Assembly (NCBI GenBank): GCA_038049695.1
Contig: CP142452.1
Coordinates: forward strand, 69,755,501-69,819,500
Origin: Cinnamomum chago
Taxonomy: Eukaryota; Streptophyta; Magnoliopsida; Laurales; Lauraceae
Length of the DNA: 64,000 nt
Reading direction: 5' to 3'
Shown: piece after piece, positions 34,472 to 44,418 of the stretch
Layout of the letters: each line of letters begins with the position of its first letter
How positions within the stretch are numbered: the first letter of the stretch is position 1
Notes under the pieces: model-generated
What the model was told of the DNA's origin: nothing
What the model saw: the letters and a program-made list of their open reading frames with translations, nothing else
Database searches by the model: none
Translations under genes and position numbers: made by a program

Positions 34472-34654
34472 TTTGGGACCCAAGAGAGAGCCCACATATA
34501 CATGGAAGATAGCCCACACAAGCGGGAAGAAGGGCACACAAGGGAAAAAGCCCAAAGAAAAACCACGCAAGTAGACAAAGATGGCGTACCAGTGTTCGAA
34601 TCCTAAAAGGCAAGGTGGGAATTGCCCCACTTAGCAGTGAGGTAAGTGGCCGTC
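34472..34654 (+). mobile_element. 183-bp insertion with 17-bp target duplication (SINE-like)
   Basis: The 17-base word CTTACACCATGTTATTA is exactly repeated at 34455-34471 and 34655-34671, flanking a 183-bp insert. The insert carries a B-box-like GTGTTCGAATCCT and a CA/GA-rich 5' part but no clear A-rich tail. A long perfect duplication like this is characteristic of LINE-machinery insertion, so this is probably a SINE of a different type from those at 18448 and 42567, perhaps truncated. Confidence 0.72.
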
Positions 34655-34671
34655 CTTACACCATGTTATTA

Positions 34672-35322
34672 GTTGTCTCTCTAACATGTGGATATCTTGT
34701 TTTATACTTAGGTTTTCAAGAATCTCCTCTTTCAGACTAAATTTTTATTTTTTTTAGTTTAGGAATCAATCTAGACTCCAAATGTTGTCCTACAAGTGAA
34801 ATTCTAATAGCGGCAGACCAAAATTTTCATTTGAGTCGGGTGGATAGGGACTGACTGCGATAAAAATCAACAGTAGTCTACAATTGGTGAAGATGATCTT
34901 TTCAAACTACATATATCGGAAGTATAGGGAAATTAAGATGGACCAGACTCTTACACAACACCACTCACAATAATTTTTATAAAACAAGCCCTTTTTTTCT
35001 ATTAATACAATTCATTCGAAGGGCACCTGCCATATACATTGCATAAGTCTATATTGCACCCCCTCACCGCACCCATGATCTCAAGGTAGTGGATCTTCCT
35101 TTTGAATTGAATTGGAGGGGGAGATTTTGCATTGGGAGTGGGAGGGATTAAATTGGGAGTCTGTTGTGTTTTGTGGACATGTTTGATGATGATGGTGATG
35201 TAGTTATGAGGGTGGGCATTGAGAGAGATGGGTTAGGAGGGAGGCCAAGGGAATGGAGAGAGGGATGGTGTGGGTTTCTTGTGTTTCATAAGAAGGCCTT
35301 CACCACTTACCAAGTTGAACTC
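34672..35322. other. Gene-free stretch between the two DnaJ-like genes
   Basis: No supported gene. A GAT/GGA-rich segment at 35150-35260 gives an open frame without any family signature. Confidence 0.5.
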
Positions 35323-35331
35323 ATTTCAATA

Positions 35332-35511
35332 GGACCCGGATCCCCTATTTCGTCCAAACAGGGGATCCCTGTTTGGACGAATCAGGGGCCTCCACGCGGG
35401 GGGGGGGGGCGGAAGGGGTGCGGAGGAAGGAAAGTCAATATCTCTTTCCTCCGCCCCCACGCGTGGAGGGCCCTGATTCATCCAAATAGGAGAAACAGGG
35501 GATCCTCTTCC
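35332..35511. mobile_element. G/C-run hairpin MITE, copy 2, 9-bp target duplication
   Basis: This is the same family as 19227-19395: ends GGACCCGGATCCCC and (other strand) GGAAGAGGATCCCC, arms with CAGGGG and CTCCACGCG, G run on one side and C run on the other, central TCTCTTTC. The flanks ATTTCAATA (35323-35331) and ATTTCCATA (35512-35520) are a 9-bp duplication with one mismatch. Its arms are partly rearranged by an extra inner hairpin (CAGGGGATCCCTG). Confidence 0.87.
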
Positions 35512-35520
35512 ATTTCCATA

Positions 35521-36640
35521 GATGATGTATTGACAGGAGATCAAATATTTAATTATTATTATATTTTTCATATAAGAATATGATCATCAGTTCCTTTGTT
35601 CTTCCCTGATCTTCTACCCTAACAAATTCAATAGAAATCTCTTTGTAGGACATTAAGTGTCCCATCATGCCTCCTGTAGAGCTATTCAAGATCTTCCCTT
35701 GCTGGTAGAGCTTGGATTTTTTTTTTTTCCTTCTTCTTTGATGACATCTCCTATTCACATTCAATGGGACAGATAATCCACAGCATACACTAAACTGAGA
35801 TTGGTAGCAGCATATATGGAAGAAAGGAGGAAAGAGGTAGAGAGGAAAGAAGAGGAAGGAGGAGAGATTGGTGTTTTTTATATATATATCTATGGCATTT
35901 GTCTCCTGTGGAGCTTCTTTGAGAATTGAGAGAGAGATGGGTTCTCTGATCTGGAGTTGGAGATGAAACTATTTTATTTGTAAACATCCATCCCCCATGT
36001 ATTCTCTTATTTTTGTACAGAGGGAAAACAAGTGAAAGAGTGCCCCCCTTGCCTTCAAGTAGTGTTTTGAAGTTCTTTTACCCCAATGAAAGTACACCTA
36101 GGGCAATCTTTCCAGTTTCCACATCCATACATGGGGTGACTAGTGACACTAGTCAGATACAAGTGGTGTTTGGGTCAAGGCCTGATTCAACTGTACTCGT
36201 ATTACTAAATTTTGATCTTGGCCGGCGACCCCCCAGATTATAACAAGGTGGTTCCACTCCCACCCCCGTACTCTAACATGATTGAACATTGAAAAAGCTA
36301 AAATTTTAAATTTCAAAAGGCCTAAATCAACATTTTAATTCAACTGATTTTCAGAATTCTAACAACGAAAAAGAACAATGATGTGATTTTACTTGACATC
36401 AATGTCAAAATTTTCAACATCTATTAATTTTTTATTTTAAAAATACTTTAAAAATAAAAGAAATAAAAATAATAATAAATATTTTTAAATAGACAAATTT
36501 CAAGATGTCAGAGAGCCAGAGGGCAACGTTTGGACTGGACAGCCCAATGAGAGCAGCTGACAGTCACCAAAAGCCTCTACATATTCACTATTTGTCTTTT
36601 TTTTACACTTCTCTTCGCTAAAAAGAATGCTCAAAGGCAG
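35521..36640. other. Gene-free stretch and promoter region of gene B
   Basis: No supported gene. The DNA from about 36260 to 36500 is very AT-rich. The 5' leader of the second DnaJ-like gene probably starts near 36600. Confidence 0.5.
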
Positions 36641-36671
36641 AAAGGCTCCTCCAGTCCTCCGTGAAAATGGA

Positions 36672-37461
36672 GTAAGCTATCTCCCTCTCTCTCTCTTTGC
36701 ATTTCCCTTATCTTGTTCATTTTAGCATGCATGTATCAGCTTTCTTCTTCTGGTTTTTTTTTTTTTTTCATCTGGGTCTTCTTTGGATCAGCATCTCTCG
36801 CTTTCTAGGTTTCTGGGACCCTTTTCAGTTCATGTTTTGAGGCGTTTCTTATCGAGTTTGAGCTTTTTTCCTATCAGATTTTCTATTTTATGAGGTGGGT
36901 TTGTCTGGGTTTTGTAGTATTTATTTATTTTTTTATGATTTGGGGTTTTGGGTTCTTCATGTTAGGGGTCTAGGGTTTAATCTAGGGTTTTGCTTCTGTT
37001 GAGTACAAGGTAGGATGAAACATGTGATTCTGTTGTTGGGTTTGCTTCTGCACTTTGTAGTTGAAACCCTCCCTCTCTTTTTTTTATTAGGAGAGTGAAA
37101 AACCATTTTTGTTTGAATTTACAGGCATTTTGATCTTTGGGTACAGTAACCATTCCAACCATGAATAAGTATAATGAGAATCAGGTATTGCTTTTTCATC
37201 TTTGGTCCACATGCAACCATAACCATCAGCATCATCTTAGCCTTATCACTCCTTTATTGGGGAATGAGTAGAACTCAGAGACAAGTGTGGGAAGTTTTTA
37301 TAGCCGACTGCTCCATCTGATGCAATCCTCCTTTATCCGGGTTTGGGACCGGTACATGGGCAGAGGAAAAATCCATGTAACAGCCTTGTCTGTGGCAAGA
37401 GTGTAAGCCCTTTTTGGTATAGAACTGGAGGGAGCTTGGTATCCTGTTAATTAACTCATAG
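36672..37461 (+). other. 5' leader intron of gene B
   Basis: The donor TGGA|GTAAGC is followed by a CT-rich tract and the acceptor AACTCATAG lies three bases before the start codon. It parallels the 2285-bp leader intron of gene A, including the ATCTGGGTCTT block and the GGAGCTTGGTATCCT block just before the acceptor, but is much shorter. A CT-rich leader intron of this kind may raise expression, which is inference. Confidence 0.6.
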
Positions 37462-37464
37462 AAA

Positions 37465-40400
37465 ATGGAATGCAACAAGGTAGAGGCCACAAGAGCTAAG
37501 CGCATTGCTGAAAAGAGGATGCAAAGTAAGGATTTTTTGGGGGCTCGAAAGCTTCTTCTCAAGGCGCAGCTGCTCCATCCAGGCCTAGAGAACATAGCTC
37601 AGATGTTAGCCATCTGCGACGTGCATGCCTCTTTTCAGCTCAATGTAGCTGGATCACAGATGGATTGGTATGGGATTCTCCAATTACCAAATACAGCAGA
37701 TGAATCAGCAATTGCGGAGCAGTACCATAAACTTGCTTTTCTACTTAACCCTGGTAAAAACAGGTTTCCTGGTGCAGAGGCTGCATTTTCTCTTGTCAAG
37801 GAAGCATATGGGGTGCTTTCTGAACCGGCAAAGCGGTCTCTATATGATGGTAAACGAATCGCCGGCATTCAAAATGTTAATTCTCGTGCTCAGGAACAAG
37901 TTGATATTGGGAACGATTTTAAAAACTCCAGCACTTCACAGCACCAGGGCCTGAGCCAACCACAGCGGCGGCAATCACGAATTCCCCAAACTTTCTGCAC
38001 AAAATGTCTTTTATGTGATACAACGCACCTGTATAATAGAGTTTGTCTGTATAGACGTATTCGGTGTAAAAACTGCTTGCAGTACTTTGTTGCATATGAT
38101 ATGAATTACATAGGGCCGACGGAAGCTAACTTGGGATACACAAGAACCGGAACCGAAGTTGCTGGAAGTTGTCAAAGAAAAATATTAGAGAATGAGGCTA
38201 GTAGAAGGGCGAAGATCAAAGAGAAGCGTGTGGAAATGAACAAGAGAGCAGAGGGAGGGAGATCTCAAGGGAATGTGGTCTCTAAGAGGAGAAAGGTGGC
38301 AGTGGACTCTAGTGAGAGCTGTGATGGAGATAGCACAGACGTTGAAAACGAAGCTACAGCAGAATATGATGGTGCCACGCAGGGAGACAGGGCCACCTGT
38401 AGCCGTTATCCGCTGAGATCAATGCTAAAGAAAGATGTTACTTACAACAGAAATGGGAGTGGCTGTGATGATTTTTCCAAATCTCTGGAATATGAAAGGT
38501 CAAAGAGGGGTTTATCATCTGATGGTGCAGACCATCAGAGAAATGGTGAATTTCCAAATGGCACAGTTACTGTTTTTGCTGCCAATCCTGAGACCCAATC
38601 AATTCTAGACCCCAATGTCTACCCTGACCCAGAATTCCATGATTTCGACAAAGATAGAGAGCAAGACCATTTCAGAGTTGGTCAGATCTGGGCAGTATAT
38701 GACGATTCAGATGTTCTGCCCAGATTCTATGTTTTGATAAGGAAAACCTACTTCCATGAGTCCAAGGTGACAGTCGCATGGCTGGAACCCAATCCTGAAG
38801 ATCAATATGGCCTTGATTGGCTTAAAGAGGAACTCCCTATTGCTTGTGGCAACTTCAAAATTGGGTATACTGAAGACACTGAAAATCTTCTCATGTTCTC
38901 TCATTTGGCTTCTTGGCAGAAAGGTGAGGTTAGAGGTACTTACAACATATACCCTAGAGAGGGTGATGTTTGGGCTCTTTTCAAGCATTGGAGTATAGAG
39001 TGGAGCTACAATCCAGACAGGCATAGAAAGTTTGAATATGAATTTGTAGAAGTCCTTTCTGATTATGTCGAAGGGACTGGTGTTGTAGTTGCATATTTGG
39101 TCATGGTGGAAGGGTTCACTAGCTTGTTTGAGCGAATGGAAAATATGGAAAAGAACCACTTTCTAATACCATCAAGTGAACTACTCAGGTTCTCCCACAG
39201 GGTGCCTAGTTATAGAATGACCAGATATCTTGAACTTGATCCAGCATCCGTCTATAGCAAGGATTTTTCTCCTAAAGGTATTGACAATGTTTTGAGCGGG
39301 AGCGTGCATATTCAATCCAACTCTTCATGTTCTAAATCTAGGGTCAAAATGGATACAAAAGCAGTTGCACCCAAGAAGCTCACTTCATCCATGAAGAACG
39401 CAAAGCTATACGAGAGCATTCAGAAGAAGGAGAATTTGGACGATGGAAGATGTTCTCTTGGGGAAATGAATGGAGCCCATCGGAAGGATCTCTGGCAAGC
39501 AAATGCAAGTCAACATAAAGCTGAGGAAGGGCAGCGTTTACTTGGTGGTCCAGGCAGCCTGGATGTCTTGCCTATTAAGAAGCCTGAGACAGCCTCGATC
39601 ACTCGTCCTAATTGTAATTCTCAGGGAAACAACTCCTCTTCTCTAGCCTCTCTAAAACAGGTTCCTGGTATTGTATTCCACAGCTTCAAGTCAGAGAAAT
39701 CAGCAGATGAGTTTCAAGAAGGCCAGATCTGGGCACTGTATGGTGGTGACAATGGCAGCCTTCCTATAATCTACGTCCAGATAAAGAAAGTTGAATCTCC
39801 GAAGTTTAAAGTCCATGCAACCAGGTTGGAGCCTTGCCCTTCATTTGAAAAGGATATTTTGTGGTCCAAGAAAGGGTTACCCTTTGGATGTGGATTATTC
39901 AAGCCCCGAACAGGGATACCTGAGATCTTTGAGAGAGTCTTTACATTCTCACATCCGGTAAGAGTGGTATCCCTTCCTGAAAACGGTCGTTACTACATCT
40001 GGCCATGGACAGGCGAAGTTTGGGCAGTATATAAGAATTGGAGCACCGAATGGACCCCTTGTGACATGAAGCACTGTGAGTATGAATTGGTGGAAGTCCT
40101 CCATTTTGACTCTTCGGTCTACAAAGTTTTGGTTTTGGAAGCGGTAAATGGTTTTAAAAACATTTACAAAGGAACAGGTGTCACAGTAGATATAATGTGG
40201 CATGAGTTGCTCAGATTCTCTCATTGTGTTCCTTCTCTCCAGCTGACAGAAGAGAGAGGAGGCACCCTGGCAGGATATTTAAAACTTGATCCTGCAGCAC
40301 TGCCGGATAATCCCAAGCAGGACAAGGTGGAAGAGGAAAATGCTTCTGAACAAAGAGGCAGCATACACCAGCATGGTGGAAGTGCACCGGTGAAACCAGT

Positions 40401-41574
40401 GGTTATCAGCAACACAACTAGACAAGAGTTCAATCAAATATTTGAATGGCCAACAACTAGTCCATGTATGAGGGGCAATTGTCTAACTAGTCCAGCAGGT
40501 GGACAAAGAGCTAGTGAAGGCCAGGAAGGAGGAAGTGCACCTGTGAAACAAGTGGAGACGAGCTGCAGGACTGAACAGGCAGAGTTTCACCAGATATTTG
40601 AATGGCCAACTAGTCCATCTACAAGGCACAATGGTGGTTTAAGTCTAGCAGATGAACGAAGAGCTAGTGAAGAGCAACAAGGAGAAAGTGTGTTGATGAA
40701 ACTGGAGGGGATGAGCTACAGGACTAGAGAAGCGGAGCTCAATAGAGTGTTAGAATGGCCAACTAGTCCACCTATAAGATGCAGTTATGCTGTAAGTCCA
40801 ATACTTGACATCACAAATTTATCAACAGCTTTATCAAGGGCATTTTCTCCCGAAGTAGCCAAGGATACACAATCCTTTGCAGAATGGGCCCATCAAGGAT
40901 TTTTGGAGGTTGGATGTCCCGCGGAGCCTGCAGAGTTGGAGGGGGTTGGGGATGAGTATGGAAGGGCGTGGGTGCAGCGATATCCCAAACTCTTTGCCCT
41001 GTTCAAACCACAGCCGCATTATGGAACCATAATGGGAGTCTCTGACTGCTACTTAGGTTTGATCAGATCATCTTTATGGGGAGCCTTCGCCAACTTTGTC
41101 AAGGAAGTGGCCCACGTCGACTGGAGGATCTCTGACTCCAGAATTCCCAATCTCATTGACCAGTTAAAAGCCCTTGAAGAAGCTGGGTTCCCTATAATCA
41201 TCTTGAAAAATCACCTTAAGGCATTGACTTTCCAGGCGCGGCAAAGGGCGATTGTGGCGAGGGCAACCTTCGAGGCCCTTGAAACGGCAAAGGCAGCAGT
41301 CCCAGCCACTGAATGCCTTGAGGATGAAGCAAGTGCTGCAGATATGGAAGTTTTGAAGATCAAAGGTGTACTGGCAGAGGCCCGAAGAAAGCGCAAGGCT
41401 GCTAAGTCCAAGCTCTTGGAGCTAAGGGAGCAGAAGGCCACGATGGAGAAGGAAATTGAGTTAGCCCGTCGAGAATTGGAGGCAGCCGAAGCACACAGCA
41501 TAATTAAATTTTGTGACTTCAGTAATTTGAGTTTGCCTCTTCCAGATGTCCCTGATTCCAAGCCAAGTTTGTAG
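37465..41574 (+). CDS. DnaJ-like protein with two DUF3444 domains (gene B)
   Basis: A single-exon frame of 1369 residues, the tandem sister of gene A. In order: an N-terminal helical region (AEKRMQSKDFLGARKLLLKA), a J domain (about 67-132; DWYGILQLPNTADESAIAEQ), a CLLC...CKNC zinc-ribbon-like pair (181-204), a basic nuclear-signal-like stretch (KRRKVAVDSSESCDGDSTD), a first DUF3444 domain (about 389-596; FRVGQIWAVYDDSDVLPRFY) and a second (about 735-948; FQEGQIWALYGGDNGSLPII). Three repeats of about 50 residues, each with an EWPTSP-type motif, follow (about 994, 1046, 1097), then an unrecognised domain (about 1138-1260; FAEWAHQGFLEVGC, WVQRYPKLFALFKPQPHYGT) and a coiled coil (about 1260-1345). 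HPD is replaced by NPG, so Hsp70 stimulation is unlikely. Only the second DUF3444 resembles that of gene A closely, so gene B gained, or gene A lost, one domain. Confidence 0.93.
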   Translation: MECNKVEATRAKRIAEKRMQSKDFLGARKLLLKAQLLHPGLENIAQMLAICDVHASFQLNVAGSQMDWYGILQLPNTADESAIAEQYHKLAFLLNPGKNRFPGAEAAFSLVKEAYGVLSEPAKRSLYDGKRIAGIQNVNSRAQEQVDIGNDFKNSSTSQHQGLSQPQRRQSRIPQTFCTKCLLCDTTHLYNRVCLYRRIRCKNCLQYFVAYDMNYIGPTEANLGYTRTGTEVAGSCQRKILENEASRRAKIKEKRVEMNKRAEGGRSQGNVVSKRRKVAVDSSESCDGDSTDVENEATAEYDGATQGDRATCSRYPLRSMLKKDVTYNRNGSGCDDFSKSLEYERSKRGLSSDGADHQRNGEFPNGTVTVFAANPETQSILDPNVYPDPEFHDFDKDREQDHFRVGQIWAVYDDSDVLPRFYVLIRKTYFHESKVTVAWLEPNPEDQYGLDWLKEELPIACGNFKIGYTEDTENLLMFSHLASWQKGEVRGTYNIYPREGDVWALFKHWSIEWSYNPDRHRKFEYEFVEVLSDYVEGTGVVVAYLVMVEGFTSLFERMENMEKNHFLIPSSELLRFSHRVPSYRMTRYLELDPASVYSKDFSPKGIDNVLSGSVHIQSNSSCSKSRVKMDTKAVAPKKLTSSMKNAKLYESIQKKENLDDGRCSLGEMNGAHRKDLWQANASQHKAEEGQRLLGGPGSLDVLPIKKPETASITRPNCNSQGNNSSSLASLKQVPGIVFHSFKSEKSADEFQEGQIWALYGGDNGSLPIIYVQIKKVESPKFKVHATRLEPCPSFEKDILWSKKGLPFGCGLFKPRTGIPEIFERVFTFSHPVRVVSLPENGRYYIWPWTGEVWAVYKNWSTEWTPCDMKHCEYELVEVLHFDSSVYKVLVLEAVNGFKNIYKGTGVTVDIMWHELLRFSHCVPSLQLTEERGGTLAGYLKLDPAALPDNPKQDKVEEENASEQRGSIHQHGGSAPVKPVVISNTTRQEFNQIFEWPTTSPCMRGNCLTSPAGGQRASEGQEGGSAPVKQVETSCRTEQAEFHQIFEWPTSPSTRHNGGLSLADERRASEEQQGESVLMKLEGMSYRTREAELNRVLEWPTSPPIRCSYAVSPILDITNLSTALSRAFSPEVAKDTQSFAEWAHQGFLEVGCPAEPAELEGVGDEYGRAWVQRYPKLFALFKPQPHYGTIMGVSDCYLGLIRSSLWGAFANFVKEVAHVDWRISDSRIPNLIDQLKALEEAGFPIIILKNHLKALTFQARQRAIVARATFEALETAKAAVPATECLEDEASAADMEVLKIKGVLAEARRKRKAAKSKLLELREQKATMEKEIELARRELEAAEAHSIIKFCDFSNLSLPLPDVPDSKPSL
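40351..40806 (+). repeat. Three in-frame ~150-bp repeats inside gene B (EWPTSP units)
   Basis: Starting near 40351, 40503 and 40657, each unit begins RA/GS.., continues SAPVKxVE-like residues, an acidic/Thr stretch and then F/L-EWP-T-SP with a basic tail. Gene A has only one such unit. This is a coding minisatellite that changed copy number between the tandem genes. Confidence 0.85.
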
Positions 41575-42552
41575 ACAGCCTGTGAACAGGTCAATAGATT
41601 GTTGTAGCTAAGACACCATTGAAGACACCACAGATGTAGATTCAGGATTACTTTGCCCCATTAATGTGTAGGAACTAGCTTACAAACTTGATTGTGTGAT
41701 CATGCTTTAACTGTGTTTTTCTATTAACTACATCATTGTCTACTTCACTGTAGTGTTTGGAAAGAGATTCGAGTCTTTGTTGTATTTGTACACTTTCTGA
41801 GCTGTTTTCCTTTAATCAGTGGAAGTATCAGTTTGCCCAAGAAATTTATACTGATTGTCATATTTGGTTGCTTCCATATACATTTGTTGAATTTTAGAAC
41901 TACCCTTCTATTATATCATGTTTATGTAACTAAAGAGGCTTATAAGTTATGTGATTCAGCTGTAAACCAAAAAAAAAAAGTGTCATTACCCAGCGCGGGC
42001 CCCACTGAAGCAGGGTCCTGGGAGATGTTACTGATCTGTGTTTAGGGAAAATAGAACTATGATCCTTGAACTAAGCGTATTCAATCTTGAACCTGAAGTT
42101 TATATGCCATTCATGACTTGATGGGATTATATATACATAACTAGATTTTCAGCCTTTGTTTTTGTGTAGATGTGGTGCTCTTTTTTTCATCTATGGGCCA
42201 CACCATAAACCCTTAGTTTTAGATGTGGCATGTGGGCACATTTTCTTTTCCCCATCTATGGGCCACACCATAAATAGATATGGATACACCGAATAAAGAA
42301 GCATTGAGGTAACATTTTTATGAAGAACAATTAGTGGGCTTGATCCTAGGCATTAACTCAAATATTGGCCTGTGGGTATCACATTAGCATTAATTTATCG
42401 ATTAATCGAGACAGTATCAGTGTAATGGTGTGTCGAAGATTGCAGGCAGATGCACAAGATTTTATTGTTTTTTCAGCTCTATATAAAATCATGCTGATAT
42501 AGGTGAAGAGAAGCATAGGTAAGGTACATACCAAGTTTCCTTGCATTAAAGT
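41575..42552. other. 3' flank of gene B, no further gene
   Basis: The first 300-400 bases are the likely 3' untranslated region. The word CATCTATGGGCCACACCATA is repeated at about 42190 and 42259. No other gene is supported. Confidence 0.55.
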
Positions 42553-42566
42553 TCTCATGTCTTGTT

Positions 42567-42797
42567 AACCCCAAGGGGTTGGCCGAGTGGTCAAGACCAC
42601 GGTTCCTTCCTCTTCCGGAGTTAGAAATCTTGATATTGACCCTTTGGTTTTCCCCTTTTCAGGAGTCGAAGGTTGAGTCTACTTGTGCTACCACCTAGAA
42701 GCGACAAGAGTTTTACCCGGTTTTTAGGCCCGGAGGAAATAGTCCAGCTAAAGGGTTGGAAACCCTCCATTAACAAAAAAAAAAAAAAAAAAAAAAA
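42567..42797 (+). mobile_element. tRNA-derived SINE with 14-bp target duplication
   Basis: Same family as 18448-18679: head GGTTGGCCGAGTGGTCAAGA, body GCTACCACCTAGAAGC and GGCCCGGAGGAAATAGTCC, GGAAACCCTCCATTAAC, then a poly-A tail. It is flanked by perfect TCTCATGTCTTGTT at 42553-42566 and 42798-42811, so it is a relatively recent insertion. Confidence 0.93.
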
Positions 42798-43056
42798 TCT
42801 CATGTCTTGTTGAAGTAATCTGTCAATTTAAGAAGATCCAAATGGACACTTTGTAAAAGTGAGTAATCTGCCTTTCAAGTTGCATGTTCCCAGAATCTCG
42901 GTCAAATGGGCAAAATGAAGGTTGACAGATATAGGTGAAATGGTTGGGATATTTGTTCTGATTTAGACCCGGGTCAACTGGCCTCCAACAAAACCGGTAA
43001 GGTAGTATCTTAGCTTAACGTAATTAGATATTGATACGACTGCATTCACCAAGTTC

Positions 43057-43128
43057 GGGCATTTGGTCTAGTGGTATGATTCTCGCTTTGGGTGCGAGAG
43101 GTCCCGAGTTCGATTCTCGGAATGCCCC
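43057..43128 (+). tRNA. tRNA-Pro (anticodon UGG)
   Basis: Cloverleaf: acceptor GGGCATT pairs with AATGCCC, D arm GGTCTAGTGGTATGATT, anticodon stem CTCGC/GCGAG with loop TTTGGGT (anticodon TGG), T arm CCGAG TTCGATT CTCGG, discriminator C, no intron. The A box (TGGTCTAGTGG) and B box (GTTCGATTC) are intact and a T run follows at 43135-43140 as Pol III terminator. It decodes proline CCA (and CCG/CCU by wobble). No CCA is encoded, as expected for a nuclear gene. Confidence 0.97.
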
Positions 43129-43184
43129 TTTATATTTTTTAAATTTTTTTCCTTTTTCTACATTTTTCGTTGTTTTAAATTTAT

Positions 43185-44418
43185 GGGGATTTAACCCAAA
43201 AAACCCTCGTAGACAGCCTATTGATTGATTTGACCCTAATAAAAAAGGGCAGACAGAATGAGCCCTCAATTAACATTTCTCTTTTTTTTTTGTCTTTTAG
43301 CGCTATAGTCGATATCGACCCTCATATAAAAAGCCACCCGAAACTTCATTCATCTCTTCTTCTCTCTCTTGTTCTCTGTTGCTTTCTGCAACCGATCTCA
43401 AATCAATCTCACAACAATCTTTGATAAGGAGGAAGAAGGAAAGAGAAAGATGTGTTATTTTTTGATTTGGTGAGAGGGAGAAATATCTGTAGAAGTCGAG
43501 AGAGAAGTAAGGAGGCCCTGCCGAGAATGGAGGCGACACGGCAACGGGGATGGTGATAGAGGGGTATCCAGCAGGTGTGAGAGATAGTAGATGGGTGTGA
43601 GATGGGTTCGGAGAGGTATTCGGTGAGGGTCCGGCAGATAGAGAGAAACAGAGAGGGCATGCCGTGCTCCAGTAGGAAGATGGGTTCCCATGCTCCAGCA
43701 GGAAAATGGGTGTGAGGTCCCTGGGCCTGCGCAGGTAGAGATGGCGCTTCCATGCTCCAGCGGCTGCACAACTTTCCAAACTCCCGCACCCCATTTCCAT
43801 GGCTCCCTCTCCTTCTCAAAACCCTCACTTTCCTTCAAATCTTCTATCAGGCCCTCATTTTCCATAAATCTTTGATTCCTCCATTCTCTGTTCAGACCGG
43901 CAGAAAAACAACTTTTTACTCAACGACATGTTTGCATGGCGAGCAATTTTCGAGTCCGTGCTTTCAATTCAGTTTTTATGGTTTTGGGTTCTAATGAATG
44001 AGTTTTAATTTGAGGTGATGAAGATGTGTGTGAAGTCTCTTGTTCCGGAGTCCGGGCAAAATGGTGACTGGGGTTAAAATGGAGCCTGCGTAAAAGCAAA
44101 GAAGATCGCCCAAGGAAGATGGGTGGGAGAGGTGCCAAGGAGAGGGTGAGATGCAGGTGCGATGCAGGAATGGATGGAGGTTATATCATAAGACCTGTGT
44201 TTTTGGATAGTCGATATTGTGGTAGTTTCCAAGAAGGTGCTCGATGAAATGACAAAGAGAAAGGAGAATGAGATTTCACGCTTATTTCTCTTATTTTTCT
44301 CATAGGAAAGAACTCTGCTCTTGTTGTGGGGCCGAAACCTGCTGTATCATAAGACCTGCTATTTGAGATATTTGAAATGTGTTTGAGATGTCCGAGTTCT
44401 TGAGCTTTTGAAATGTCT
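43185..44418 (+). repeat. Left inverted arm of the foldback element
   Basis: About 1.23 kb, ending where the similarity to the inverted right arm fades (TTTGAAATGTCTGAGTGAAT, mirrored at about 46290-46310). It includes one GTCGATATCGAC palindrome at 43308-43319 near its outer end and a CT-rich leader-like stretch at 43350-43450 that could act as a transcribed region. Confidence 0.88.

Noticed and set aside
43303-43865. Overlapping open frames of 130-165 codons on the minus strand, with mirror frames at 46979-47445
   Set aside because: They are the two inverted arms read on opposite strands, occupy several frames at once, are rich in Pro/Ser/His from CT-rich DNA and match no family I know. 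I treat them as non-coding.
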